Assembly (NCBI RefSeq): GCF_011386835.1
Contig: NC_088795.1
Span: 100,562,434 to 100,626,433 of the forward strand
DNA length: 64,000 bases
Origin: Chrysemys picta bellii
Lineage: Eukaryota; Chordata; Testudines; Emydidae
Direction: 5' to 3'
A model generated the notes under the pieces. The model was not told where the DNA came from. It saw only the letters and a program-made list of their open reading frames with translations, and did no database searches. Shown here piece after piece: positions 24,801-37,199 of the stretch. Made by a program: the position numbers and the translations under genes. Positions within the stretch are counted from its first letter, which is position 1. Every line of letters begins with the position of its first letter.

Positions 24801-25328
24801 AAATGCAGTTACCTTCAATGATACATTTATCAGATCATGTCCATCAACAGTACTAAAACAATGGATGTCAAAACAAAACGTATTAAAACAGTATGTTTTA
24901 TAAAGACTGATGGCAAAATGCTTCACAATTATAGTTACGTACAACCAAGTCCAGCTCTCCAGGGTCCACTAAGTTAACACCTTTAAGCACACAAAGCAGT
25001 TATCAGGGGCCTTAATAACATGATTAGTGGAACCCAGCCAAGCCACAGGAGAATTACACCCTCAGAATCTATCGAGTATGATCGCAAACCTATCCGTGAA
25101 TGCTAATACTTTGTAGTCCCAAAAAGACAGAGTCAGTTCAAAAGCTCTTCACTGATGTAATTCTCCAGCCTTTTACAGGACACCTATTAAACGTGGAGTT
25201 TTCTAATAGAAAAAGGAACACACGTAACCAATATGAAGCACTTAGGTTTAGAAGCACTTATGGAAGAGTCCATGACCGCAGATATTTACAGTACATTGTA
25301 TCTGGAGTGTACATATGTTATTTAGTTA
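21847..25328. other. Intergenic downstream of TBC1D1
   Basis: 21895-22080 is an old forward tRNA-type SINE (ggtctgggactcagaagacc, tttgtaaagtgcatcg). 22540-22610 is a strand-asymmetric pyrimidine then purine tract. Otherwise unclassified. No exon with splice sites was recognised. Confidence 0.5.
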
Positions 25329-25577
25329 TTTATTCCTGCCCATCATTATATTGCATATTTTATAGTTTACAAGAATTCTATAAGTTAACAAGCAAGAGTC
25401 TCTCCTCCCTGAGAAACGTGCTTCTCATATTTTTGCAGACACTCCCATTCCCTCACTCGGCTACAGTAAGGCATGGACAATGCTAAGAAGACAGTGTCAA
25501 ATCCCAATGATGACAGTAAAAAACAGTTCTTCCCTTTCTCTTTGTGGAACTTGTCTGCTCCATTACAATTGCAGCTG
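25329..25577 (-). other. TBC1D1: Minimal TBC1D1 3' UTR with a candidate polyadenylation signal
   Basis: Sequence directly after the stop codon on the reverse strand. AATAAA is present at 25334-25329 on the minus strand, about 245 bases after the stop. This is the first signal I see. The true 3' UTR may be longer, because mammalian TBC1D1 3' UTRs exceed 1 kb, and other A-rich hexamers lie further left. Confidence 0.4.
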
Positions 25578-25778
25578 TCAGTTGGCATCCATGCACTCTT
25601 GCCTGGTAAGTAGATGTTTTCCACCTGGGCTGCCTGTCTGCGTACGTAGATCTTCCACTGTCTGCAGCAAAGCTTTCCTCTCCAGCTCTAAAGTGAGAAT
25701 GGATTGCTTCAATTTGCTCTCGTTGTTCAGTAAAAATTCTACTGTAGCTTCTAGGTTTTGGATCTTTCCATTTGCCAC
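25578..25778 (-). CDS. TBC1D1: TBC1D1 terminal coding exon and stop codon
   Basis: Acceptor (ccttaag) at 25780-25779. The exon begins GTG GCA AAT GGA and reads 66 codons to a TGA at 25580-25578. The start (VANGKIQNLEATVEFLLNNE, SKLKQSILTLELERKALLQT, VEDLR) continues the coiled coil and matches TBC1D1 well. The last 20 or so residues (QTGSPGGKHLLTRQECMDAN) differ clearly from the mammalian C terminus I remember. The reverse strand has an internal CAG/GTGGAA near 25620 that could in principle be an alternative donor, so the extreme C terminus is less certain than the rest. Confidence 0.94.
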   Translation of the reverse strand: MANGKIQNLEATVEFLLNNESKLKQSILTLELERKALLQTVEDLRTQTGSPGGKHLLTRQECMDAN

Positions 25779-27139
25779 CTTAAGGGGAAAAAGAAAACAA
25801 GAATTTCCTAAAAAACTGTGAAACCAGTGTACCTTACAGACAGAGTTCTCCTCAGTCCTTCAGACTTTTAAAAAGTCCTACTGAGATATGTCATGTTTGC
25901 AACAGATCTTCTAATTATGTAGAAAACACACACTGAATTAAAGCGTAAGTACCGCTACTTCCACAAACCTAGTATTACTTATAAATAGCATTGTCTACAG
26001 ACAACAATCCATTTTTTTTCTCTTTCTCTCTCTAATCTTTATTGTTTAGGCTCTAGTATGATTAAACCTAGAATATACCACAGAGCAGATTAAAAGTTAA
26101 ATCTACAAATAATTAGCTAATAGATCTTTATATTTATTAGCTGCCACCTTTTAATTAAAGATAGCATCACTATTAATCCAGGGCTCTACTCACTACAAAA
26201 CTACACTCCATAGGTATCAAGGTGCAGAAACGTTCATGACTCAGAAGGAAAAAATGTGTCTGCCAACGATTGAGGGAACAAACCAAGCTGAGTAGGATTT
26301 GAATAAGCATCCAAAGGCCTGTATTCCATCTTACCTACTCTGTCATCTAGCTTCCAAGTTTTTGTTTTTGATCCAAGAAGCTTGAAAATCTAAATATAGA
26401 GCCCATCTCTTACCCCCATATTCCCTTTAAACTACCCATGTACTCAGAAGTTGTATTAACATGTTTCTTTGCAAATCAGACAGAAAGAAGGAGCCCTGAG
26501 GAGTTCAGAGTGGATCAGCTCCTTCAGAGACCAACTGTACCATCTCTGAAGACCTGCCTTGTGTCTCTCATCCCTCAGAGGGCAAGTTTTGAAGCAGCCA
26601 CTGACACAACTGCAGACTGAATGGACTGAGGGCAGATTCTGGACATCCAAGATGTACTATTTCATGTCTTTCTCATCATCCTGGATCATGGGTTCTCAAA
26701 TTTTCTCATAACAAGGATCGCCCCTTAATAGAGAATGCGTCTCATAGACATCTCTCCCATTTGTGACTGCCTGACTACAGCAATTGCTTAAATGCGAAAA
26801 TGATGTTAAGACTGCATTAATGTATCTTCAGCTGTCTTCTCCAGCTGCTAAATTACATTAACTGAAGTGAGCCAGCATCATGTGACCCCAGCCAGCTTTC
26901 CACAGGCCACCAGTAAGCCCTACATTCAGGAACCTCTGCTCAAGACAAACTTAAAAGGTTTTAAATACTGGTAAGTCCACCTGGTACCAACTGTAAATAG
27001 GAAATACTGAAGTCAGTAATTTCAGTTATGCCTTAACCTGGATCAAATCTGGCCCACGTCTCCTCTATACAATGGTCTCTTCTGAAAATATGTACAAACA
27101 ATGGTTCAATGGCTCGTTAGCTGGAAATATAAACAGTAC
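25779..27139 (-). other. TBC1D1: TBC1D1 last intron
   Basis: Intron between the two C-terminal exons, GT-AG on the minus strand. It contains AT-rich unique-looking sequence, and no repeat family or RNA gene is recognised in it. Confidence 0.85.
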
Positions 27140-27310
27140 CTGCAACTCCTCCAGTAGATCAAAGTTCTGTTTTCTCAAACTAGTGTTTGCCTTTTCCAAC
27201 TTATCCATTCTCTGATTGTCATTGAGAGACGAATCTATCAACTCATCCTGAAGCACGTGATATTCAACTTCGTAAGCTTGCAACTGCTTGGCGATATCCA
27301 TTTCAAACAC
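27140..27310 (-). CDS. TBC1D1: TBC1D1 coding exon, C-terminal coiled coil
   Basis: Acceptor (ataacag) at 27312-27311, donor (gtactg) at 27139-27138. Exactly 57 codons, phase 0 at both ends: [57 protein letters not shown]. Hydrophobic residues at heptad spacing and abundant Glu, Lys and Gln indicate a coiled coil, as expected after the TBC domain. From memory the human protein has one more residue in the IDSS loop. The apparent ATG start of the open frame here is only the third codon of VFEM and is not a real start. Confidence 0.96.
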
Positions 27311-27424
27311 CTGTTATATACATATCGGTATTAGATGTTATGAAGATCAAGAGAATCAAATGCATAAAAATTCTGTTGGTTTATTTTTAGGGTGTAGAGT
27401 ACTTTTCTAGCTTATGTCCCATAG

Positions 27425-27760
27425 TCTTGAGGCAGTGATGTCCAATGGGTAGAGGACACGCACGGGAGTCAGACATGAGTTCATTTCAAATTCTGACATT
27501 AACTTGTTGTATGACTTTGAGAGGTCACTTACACCAAAGTTTCCAAAAAGTGGCCACCGTTTTAGGTGTTTCCATTTTTAGGTACCAAACTTAAGTCAAG
27601 TTGGGCATCCAAAAATGGAGGTACCCAAATTTAGGTGTCACTTTTGAAAACTGTAGCTCAAACCCCTTTGTGCCTCAGCCACCACACATGTAAAATGTGG
27701 ATAATACCTGTCTACCTTCATATAGCACTGTAAAAGCTTCACATGAAAAGTACTGCGTGC
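27425..27760 (+). repeat. SINE interrupted by a small palindromic element
   Basis: SINE head and body at 27425-27540 (ggcagtgatgtccaatgggt, gagttcatttcaaattctg) and its continuation at 27665-27760 (tttgtgcctcagccaccaca, ataatacctgtctacc). Between them lies about 120 bp with ttaggtaccaaac and aggtacccaaatttaggt in inverted relation. Confidence 0.55.
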
Positions 27761-28619
27761 AAACTACTTCACCTATTTCTGATCTTGTTATATAATAACA
27801 TTTTTAGTGTCTGAAAAAATATTAAAATTCTATCATTACTTCAAAAAATTTAATAGAGGAAACATTAAACCATGTTGGAGCAGAATTCTATTTTTAATCA
27901 CTAGCTGTTAATCATTGACAGTACCCTCAGACTGTATCAAGACAAATATTGAGCCACACCCTGCTCAAGAGACCTTATACTTTAAAGGCAGACAAATAAA
28001 GCAAAGTACATCGAGAGAGAGCCAGAGGAAAGAAATACTGTAATGTTCTCCCCCCTGCTTGTGGTCTTAGTATATCTGCTTTCCAATTTTCCAGGAAAGC
28101 TAAGTGGTAGACCGTATTACTCTAAGGCCCCTGAAGTACCTCACAGAATGCAATGAAAAGATGAAATGAGAATGACACAAATGTCAAATCACAGAAACGA
28201 ATGGAAAACTAAACTTGAGTCACTCAATAAAGATACAATAGGAAAATACCCCAAGTACGGAAGTTAATCATTGTTCCTTATTTTAACTTCTTGTATCATA
28301 TTTCTCTTGGAAAGGAGTCAAAAGTCAATTCCCATCTGAGATACTCATTGAAGTAATGAGAAATATTGCCCGTTTCCCTCCTTTGCTTTGGGACTCAAGG
28401 GGTAAAGTTTTCATTGCTACAGGAGGGATATAATTTAAGAAGATATCAGCTATATAATAAAATGACTGTAACAATCTTAAAATTCATATTACCTGTTTAT
28501 TAATCACACCATAAAAATGATCCCTAATAGTTTTACTGCAGCATGAGTGTAAATGTTTGGGCTTCTGAACATTAAAGACTGGATCTCAAACATAGTTTAG
28601 GTACAAGTAAATCACAGAA

Positions 28620-30360
28620 ACATAAGATTAGAGGGGACCTCAAGAAACAGGACCGAGAATACATAGATTATCCCTGACACCATCTTCTTAATAGCAGCCC
28701 TTAACATATTTGAAGATTGTTATAGGTCTTCCCCCCCCCCCCTCTTCTTTTCCCAAGACTAAACAAACCAGGTTTTTTTTAAATGTACAGGTCAGGTTTT
28801 AAAACTTTTAACATTTTTGCTGCTCTCCTCTGGACTCTCTCCAATTTGTCCACATCTTTCCTAAAGCGTGGCACCCAGAACTGGACACAGTACTCCAACT
28901 GAGGCCTCACCAGTGCTGAGTGGAGCAGGACAAGTACCTCCCATGACTTACATATGACACTTCTGTTAACATACCTCAGAATTATCTTAACCTTTTTAGA
29001 AGGTGCATCACACTGTTGACTCATATTCAATTTGTGACCCACTATAACCCCCAGATCCTTTTGATCAGTACTGCTGCCCAGGCAGTTATTCCCCATTTTA
29101 TAGTTGTGCATTTGATTTTTCCTCCCTAAATGTAATACTTTATTGAATCTCATCTTGTTGATTTCAGACCAATTCTACAATTTATCAAGGTCATTTTGAA
29201 TTCTAATCCTATCCTCCCTGGTGCTTGCAACCCCTCCCAGCTTGGTGTTATCTGCAAATTTTATAAGTGTACTCTCCACTCCATTATCCAAGTCATTAAT
29301 GAAAATATTGAATAGTATCGGGCCAAGGCCAGATCTATGCTGGACCCACTAGATATAGCCTCCCAGTTTGACAGTGAACCATTGATAACTACTATTTGAA
29401 TATGGTCTTTCAACCCATCTTACAGTAATTTCATCTAGACAACTTCTCCTAGTTTGCTTATGAGAATGTCATGTGGGTCTGTAAAAACCTTACTAAAATC
29501 AAGATATATCACATCTACAGTTTCCCCTGATCCACTAGACTAGTAACCCTGTCAAAGAAGGATGTGAGGTTGGTTTGGCATGAATTGTTCTTGACAAATA
29601 CATGTTGGCTATTACTTATTATCCTATTATCCTCTAGATGTTTACAAATTGGTTGTTTAATAACTTGTTCCAGTATCTTTCCATGTATCTATGTTTGGTT
29701 GACTGGTCTAGAATTCCCTGGAACTTCTTTGTTCCCTTTAAAAAAGGGAAGTTACTATGTTTGCCCTTCTTCAGTCCTCTGGGACCTCACCCATCACCCA
29801 TGAGATCTTGAAGATAATCGCTAAAGGTTCTGAGATTGAATTGGCTAGTTTGTTAAGTACTCTAGGGTGAATTTCATAAGCCTCTGCTGTTAGATGTATA
29901 CATCTAACTTATCTAAATATTCTTTAACTTTTTCTTTCCCTATTTTGGCTTGTGTTCCTTCCCCTTTGTTAAGAATCTGGTCACAATTTACCTTTTTAGT
30001 AAAGACTGAAGAAAAATAGGAATTGAACACCTCAGCTTTCTTGATGGCATCCATTAGCTCTCCTTCCCCACTAAGTAGAGGACCTACACTTTCCTTCAGC
30101 TTTTCCTTGCTCCCAATGTATTTATGGAACCTCTTCTTATTGCTTTTTATGTCCCTTGCAAGGTATAACTCATGTTGTGCCTTAGCCTTTCTGATTTTGT
30201 CCTTATATGCTTTTGCTATCTTTTGTACTCATCTGTAGCAATTTGTCCACATTTCCACTTTTTGTAAGATTTCTTTTTGATTTTCAGGTCATTAAAGAGC
30301 TCCTGAGGGAGCCTCATTGGCCGCTTACTATTCTTCCTATTTTTCATTTGCATGTATGGG
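28620..30360 (-). mobile_element. CR1 LINE, old degraded copy
   Basis: Same family as 10713-12236 and same orientation, but with many frameshifts and stops. The best open piece (29153-28779) reads FNKVLHLGRKNQMHNYKMGN then CVQFWVPRFRKDVDKLERVQ. It extends further 5' than the first copy, to the text around 30360. Confidence 0.88.
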
Positions 30361-31237
30361 ATTTCCATTTTCTATGAAAATGAAAGATTCAGTAGAAAAT
30401 ACACAGTTGTGACTTTCAGAATCAACCTATGCAATTCAGCAAAGCAAACTATTAGTTTTGTCATGACCGCTGTCTTCCAAACTCCTTTGCACTCAGAGGG
30501 GGGAGGGAAGTCCCTGCTGTCATAACCAAAGCATCAACTCCAAAAGGACAGAACATTAGGCAAATCAAAAATTTCACCTAAAAAGCTAACAAACTTAGGG
30601 CAAGTTATGGCATAGAAGCCACAGGCTCCAGTTGGGGGAGGTGGGAGGATACGGAGTTGCCTTGTAGCCTTGTAGAATCTGCGATCAATCAGCTGCTCTC
30701 TCTAGCAGCAGTCCTTATCAAAGGAAAGCAGCTATTCAGTCCTCAGGTCATTTTACCTGCCTGCTCTGAAACTAGAGCAGTTTGAACGCGGGGCAAAATA
30801 CCCCGTCGCTTCTGCTCAGACCTAGCAGTTTCCCTCAGCTCACCTAGGCATAGGTCTCTCTGTACAACCCTGCACTCTGGCTTTTGTGCACTGTACATAA
30901 TCTACCCCTCTGGAGAGTACCAACACTGTTAATGTCCTTCCCCCTTAGACACCAATCCCCTCTAATTTTGCCCACCTTCCTCTGATATTAACTGTTGGGA
31001 AAAATCCTTAGCTAGTTTAATGAGCCTGTTTGTTTTAGAGGAGCATTGCTGCAAGCAAATGGAAAGCCATTCCCCCAAGGCCATTCTGCAGGGTTGTAGT
31101 GCTTTCACCATGGATCCTTCTGGTTTGAAGCCCACTCTCACTTCTCACCCCCACGGCTATCTGTGGACAGGCAAATGCAGCTCCAACTGCAGAGTGAACC
31201 TCACCATGCTTTGGGGAAAGGAAAGGGGAAAAAGTCA

Positions 31238-31335
31238 CCACATTTCTGTTCTGTGTTTGTACAGCATCTGGCACAAGGAGATCCTGGTCCATGATTAGGG
31301 CATTTAGGCACTACAGCAATGCAGATAATAAAATA
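31238..31335 (+). repeat. MIR/CORE-like SINE 3' fragment
   Basis: ttctgtgtttgtacagcatc, ggcacaaggagatcctggtc and a terminal gcaatgcagataataaa. A second copy lies at 44838-44940. Confidence 0.5.
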
Positions 31336-31467
31336 GCAATACTTGCTGTCTGTATTTCCCCTCACTGTGAATCAGTTGTCATGGGCAGGTCATTTTCAGG
31401 GTAATAGGGTCTGTATGCAGACCACTGCAAACACGGGTTATCCATGTTCTTTACAGACCCACAAATA

Positions 31468-31980
31468 CAGTATACTCCCGATTATTCAAACATCCTGGGC
31501 GACATATAATCGGGATTTCGGATAATTGACAGGGCAGGAGCCGTTCAGCAGTGGGGTGGCCACCAGGTACTCCTCCTTGCAGTCCAGGCTAGGGGGAGTG
31601 GTCTCTGCTCTATCCTGCCAGAACCACAGCCACCCTACCATCCCCCGGAATCTTCTGGGATCAGGTGTCACTGGTCCTGCAGCAGTGCAGGGAGAACTCT
31701 GCAGCTCTGCTGTCATGACCCTGCTCCCTCACTCCTGTGACAGCGAGGCTGCAGAGGTCTCCCTGGCTGCCACAGGAGCCATTCAGCAGCAGGGTGGCCT
31801 CCTCTGCACCTGGGGTCTCGTCCTCCTCTTCGCAATGCTGACTGTGGGTCTTTTCTCTGTTATCCAGACCTCCGCATTATCCCAATCCCTTCCTTGTCCC
31901 AGCATGAGATAGATGCCCTCTGTAGCATGTACCTCACACTGAGGGACAAGGAAGAGATTTGGATAAATGAGATTACACTG
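31468..31980. mobile_element. Tigger/pogo-like non-autonomous DNA element (513 bp)
   Basis: Left end cagtatactcccgattattc and right end (reverse) cagtgtaatctcatttatcc are imperfect inverted repeats of the Tigger type. TA precedes the left end; TG follows the right end in place of TA. Internal CpG-poor GC-rich filler with no transposase frame. Confidence 0.65.
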
Positions 31981-32690
31981 TGCATCCGTTAGAACCACGT
32001 TTTAATCACAGTAGTGTTTCATCATTTCTCTCCCCAATGGAATAACTGCCATCTTGAGGGATGACTCAATGTTTCCCAGTACTATGACTGAATGCAGGAG
32101 AGTGCACCATCCCATCTCCTCTGCCTGGAAGATAAGTTTGATGTTCCACAGCATTTTGCTACGTATTAACAAACTTGCATCATACAACTTGGCAGAGCAG
32201 ACATCATCAACAAAGAGAAGTCTATGGCGTGGGTAAGAAAAGTTAACGTGCACGAGGCTCTTGTAAAACTATTTTTTTCTTCTGAAATTAGATGTAGAGA
32301 ATCAGACTCTGGAAATGGATAAGCATAGTAGTCATTCAACCCACCTTATTGCCTAACCTGTAGAATGCACTGTATCTAGGATACAGTATTATTGCCAACA
32401 AAATGAAAATCAATTAAATACACTTAGTAAAAATCAGAACTGTAAATGTAATTAATGTAATTAATGATGACTAACTAATATGTAAGGATGCCCAGGTACT
32501 GTATAAGTAATATGGTTCGAAAGCTTCTTTAACATATTCCAAACTACAATTAGTAACCTATTCTCAACTAGGAATACCACAAGCACTTTTCTCCACTGTG
32601 ATTTTACAAAAGAATACTACTGCTCCTAACTTCTGCTAATAAGAACATCATTTCTCTTGATAATAGGTAAATGTTCAGATTGTCTCATAC

Positions 32691-32860
32691 TTGATTAATG
32701 GTCTTTTCCATCTGTACCAAGCCCAGGTTTGGGAGAGTGTTTTTAATAAAATCCACTATGGTTTCTAAGTTCTCATGTTGCAGAATCAAGGGTTTGTGAC
32801 TTCCCAACAGGCTTAAAGCCACTTTAAATATAACCTCTGATCCCTGAAGAAAGAGCATAT
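32691..32860 (-). CDS. TBC1D1: TBC1D1 coding exon, end of the TBC domain
   Basis: No ORF over 60 residues marks this exon. I found it by reading the reverse strand. The acceptor (ttcacag) is at 32862-32861 and the donor (gtatga) at 32690-32689. Two bases complete Asp, then 56 codons: [56 protein letters not shown]. This is the last helical part of the RabGAP domain. [12 protein letters not shown] is characteristic of TBC1D1 rather than TBC1D4. The exon ends on a complete codon (phase 0) and joins VFEMDIAKQ of the next exon. Confidence 0.96.
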
Positions 32861-33399
32861 CTGTGAAAACAAAGAAAAACCATTAGTATATAAAACAAGC
32901 ACATCTTTTGATAAGAATAATACAACAGTAACATTTCCAAAGTATAACACCTTTATATACTATAGAGATCAAGAGACTAGAAATATTCACCAATCAGGCA
33001 TTTTTGTAATTGTGTTTTCTAGTTAAACATTTTTTTTTAATAGTACCTTACACTGAGAGGGGAAACGGAACTTTTGTAAAAGTTTTACACTGAAAAAGAA
33101 ACATTTCTTTAATCCATGGAATCTGCATCACAGGAAGTCAATAAGACACACAGTGTGTGGGATTTTTGAAAGGATCATATATACATATATTTTATGTAGG
33201 AACTGTATTTTCAGCTATGCTAGCTAAGTCATATGCTTCAAGGGCATGAACTGAGCAATGCTATGTAAAGGAGTTCCTTCTCCTGTTCTGTCGAAATAGT
33301 GTACAAATAGCCACATGTAAGAGAGAGTGAATGTGCGTGTGTCCACACATGCATGCGTTGTGTAGTGGGCTGTGATTTTTTCTAAAGCATTAATATACA

Positions 33400-34626
33400 T
33401 GTGGCATTATGCCCCATATTCTTCATAGCAATATTATTATGATATGATTATGGCATAACTATGATGTATTTTATGCAAGAGGGGTCATCTAAGATATCAT
33501 TGAAAAGGTTATGATTCACTGAATATGATTATCCTATTTGTATGCGTGTATCATTTTGGTATCTGAAGTTAGGAATATTGCCTATGCACCTATTACAAAT
33601 GTGTTTACACCTCGGGAATGCCCAGTAGGCAGAAGGCAATCAGTCTAGATGGCTGGCTGGGAAGGGCCATTAGGTCTTAGAAGATGCTAATCTCCCACCA
33701 GGGAGCTTTCCTGAGAACGCTATAAACAGCCTCTGACTCATGGCTGTTATGACCCTACAGGGACATGTGACCAAGTCACCTGGTACTGGACTCCATCTTG
33801 GAATACCAGTGTGTTTCCACTGAAAGGCATGGGAACTAAAGTTGGAGACAAAGAGTTCCTGCCATATGCAAAAGCTATTTAAGGGGAGTGACATCACGTG
33901 GCTCTTCACTGACTCCCCACCCAAAGCAGATGCTTAGAAACACCTGAGAAAAAAGGACTGAACTGGGGGAGAAGGGCTGAACCCAGGCTAGAGGGATTTC
34001 TAGCCTGTGAAAGGAATACCTGGGGTTTTAAGCTGCAAGCAAGTGAAGCATGCCCTTAAGAGCCCCCAGCCAGCTTAAATCATCATTTAGGATGAGAATT
34101 TGCTACTCATATCCAATTTCTTTAGTATATTAAGCTTAGATTATGTTTTTGTTTTATTTGCTAGGTAATCTGCTTTGATCTGTTTGCTATCCTTATAATA
34201 ACTTAGAATCTATCTTTTGTAGTTAATAAACTTGTTTTTGTTTTGTCTAAAACCAGTGCAGGAGTTATTAGTTGGGGCAGAAAGCTGTGTATATTCCTTT
34301 CCACATTGAGGGAGGGGGCTAATTTCATGAGCTTATACTGTACAGTTCCCTGTGCAACACAAGACGGTACAATTTTGGGTTTACACTCCAGAGGTGAGTG
34401 CGTGCCTTAGGAACTGGGAGGTGCCTTAGCTGAGCCTTCCCTTGAAGAGCTGATCTCAGCATCTCTGTGTAACTGCAGCTGGGTGTGTCCCTACCTGTAC
34501 GTGTGCTGGAGGGAGATTGAGAGCCTGTCACAGCAATATAGTGTAAAGGGAGCCCAGGCTGGTGGGTCAGGTGGGCTCAGTGGTACCCCCAGTTCCAGGT
34601 GGCACCCCAGGGGGAACCCATCACAA
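33400..34626 (+). mobile_element. Solo LTR-like element
   Basis: About 1.2 kb without coding capacity. It has a TATA-like tatttaagg at about 33877, an AATAAA signal at 34225-34230 followed by a T-rich stretch, and a right end cccatcaca consistent with an LTR terminus ending in CA. The left boundary is uncertain. I recall similar LTRs as common in turtles. No internal retroviral genes are present. Confidence 0.6.
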
Positions 34627-34703
34627 TACATAAGGACCATTATTATTCAATTATTTAAGTGACAATAGTGTGTTTCACTAGCTAGATCAATTGCCCTGGT
34701 TGG

Positions 34704-34826
34704 TAGGGTGACCAGACAGCAAATGTGAAAAATGAGGACGGGGGTGGGGAGTAATAGGAGCCTATATAAGAAAAAGACCCAAAAATCGGAACTGTCCCTA
34801 TAAAATCGGGACATCTGGTCACCCTA
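34704..34826. mobile_element. 123-bp hAT MITE with exact 8-bp duplication
   Basis: Terminal tagggtgacc / ggtcaccctaa-type inverted repeats (10 bp perfect, cagac/gtctg-like continuation imperfect), flanked by ctggttgg at 34696-34703 and 34827-34834. The 8-bp target size is diagnostic of the hAT superfamily. Confidence 0.9.
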
Positions 34827-36280
34827 CTGGTTGGTGAGTTATCACCCGAGACATCCAGTACATATTTAAGCTATGTATAAGCTAGGCAATGCAGTGAAAT
34901 TGGACAGTGTTACTTCTTCTTGTATGTGTTATGTTTTCTGAAGGGGGTCATGAGAACTCTATGAGGAAGTAAATGGAAGCAGCAGAATTTTTTGTTCAGC
35001 TGTCAGTTCTGAGATTGAATGGGATTATAAATTAAAGAACTTTAATAAATCAGTAGGTACCTACACTTTAATTATAAGGACTGAGTGTAATCTTTCTTCA
35101 GCCCTATTTCTTACCTACTGGAGGGAAGTGGAAAACTGCGTTAGGAAAAACATACCACACTGCATATGGGACTTGAGTTAAAGAAATCAGTTTTCTAACA
35201 GCATCTGGTTTATTTGCTTTTTAATATAAGTATCTGATAAACATATTAATATCCTAACAAGCCACACTAGTAATCACATTTGTAGTGTATCTTGATAGCT
35301 CACTACTGTAGGCTGTGTATTAATGCTGCAGGTGGCCCCATAAAGACAGCATCCTGGTACACATTCAGCACAGTGCAGCCACAGTATCTAGCTACCTTTC
35401 AGCATTAACTTCCTTTCCATCTCTTCCTTTTTCCTTTACAAACAGCCTACAATCTAGCACAGGTCTTTACAGAGACAGGAAATACATGAGCGCAACCCTG
35501 CAGCAGCCAACGATACCACTCACAATCCATCTGGCCAGGGGAGATACAAAAAGCTCTTTTCCTCCATAGACTCTCTTGCTACTAGACCTCAAAATCTGCT
35601 CTGGGTTTTAAAGAGCGACTTTCATACAGGAGGAAGTATTCAGTATATTACAAAAAGTTATTAAGGGGAGAAGGAAACCATATGGAGGGTAAGTGGATTT
35701 TTGTTTTCAGTTCAGGTTTGCTAATTACCAAATATATCTGTGTTTATACAAAGGCTTTCTATCTCTCTTCCTTCTACTTGAACCTGCAAATGAAGTCATG
35801 CTGCTGAACTGGTAGCATCACAATAACTTATATGGTAATAGGCTGATGCCAAACACATTAGGACTTCATGATCAAATAGAAGAAGAAACTGAGCAATGAG
35901 GGAAAATGCTGATGTCAAAACCACAAGTCTCTCCAGTGCAGCAAAGAACATAAGAAAACACTTGCTGACTACATTTCTCTGTACAAATATTCTCCCCTTA
36001 GAAGCTTGGATCAGAATGAAAGTTTCCCCCTACAGTTCCTTGACTTTACCCTGAAGTCATAACTCATTTCACTCCTTTCCTGTATTCATCTCGCTCTCAC
36101 AGAGGGACAGAAAGAGCATAAAGCAGATGCAATAACTGATAATAAATCTTATATTTCTGCCCCCGTCATCCTAAAAACAGTGCAAACAGCTCCAGTTCCA
36201 ATTCAGTACATTCTATAAGAGGCAGGGCTGCTCTGAAAGATGTAATGGAAAGTGAGCATCTGTCTTCATATGTCTATAGA

Positions 36281-36470
36281 AATCATAGAATATCAGGGTG
36301 GGAAGGGACCTCAGGAGATCATCTAGTCCAACCCCCTGCTCAAAGCAGGACAAATCCCCAGACAGTTCCCCCCCCCCCCCCAGTTCCCTAAATGGCCCAC
36401 TCAAGGATTGAGCTCACAACCCTGGGTTTAGCAGGCCAATGCTCAAACCACCGAGATAAACTTCAAAAAT
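36281..36470 (-). repeat. Turtle SINE with tRNA head and CR1-like tail
   Basis: Reverse strand: ggtggtttgagcattggcc (A-box side), gttgtgagctcaatccttga (B box), then a run of G and the CR1-like end ggggttggactagatgatct and atattctatgatt. Such SINEs are thought to borrow the CR1 machinery through the shared 3' end. Confidence 0.85.
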
Positions 36471-37199
36471 ACAGGACATTGCTCTTTAAGGAAATCTACA
36501 GTATTTAATATTAATATAGCGAACACTAAGCAAGAATCAAGAAAGATGAAGTACAAAGCAGAACCTAATTAAGCAGAGAATAATACATCTACATGACCCA
36601 ACACCTGCCCCTAGAAAAGATGCAGATTAACTCAAAGTGACCTATTCAGTATTAAGGTATGAGCTGGATTGATTATATACTTCTGAAATCCCTCACTCGT
36701 ATATAAAATAGTGAGCAGTGAACAAAGGCCCATTTGTTTTAGGAGCTTATCCATCCCTAAGGCTTGCTGTAAGTGGGCTGCAAGCCAGCGACAATGCAAT
36801 GTAGGCATCCAAATTAACGTCAGCGTGACTGGCAGACATCAGGATTTAAAATCAAGTTATCTACAATCTTGGAACAGAATAAATGTTGTTCTTCCAAGTC
36901 TCCTCCACCACTAAGTAAATAGGAGGTTTTAGAGAACCTTTGTTTTGCAGTACCCTCACATGACCTTCTATTCTGAAGTGTTGAAAGTTTGGACAGATGG
37001 AGAAAAAAGGAAAAAGGCAATTTTGCTACTTTCTAGCATAACACAGCTTTGTAACGCCAGAACTTCTTTATAACCTATGGCTTTAATACACTGGAGTATA
37101 GCCTTCGGAAGACAGTGGGCTCTAAGGTAGTCTAAACGCATTGCACCTTTAACTACTACATTATTACATAGCAATTGGGTTGCAGGAGTCAGTGGCCTG

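Larger units (their letters stand above)
27311..32690 (-). other. TBC1D1: TBC1D1 intron holding a SINE, an old CR1 copy and a Tigger-like element
   Basis: GT-AG intron on the minus strand. It holds an interrupted SINE (about 27425-27760), a degraded CR1 (28620-30360), a MIR-like fragment (31238-31335) and a 513-bp TA-flanked DNA element (31468-31980). The rest shows no recognisable gene. Confidence 0.85.
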
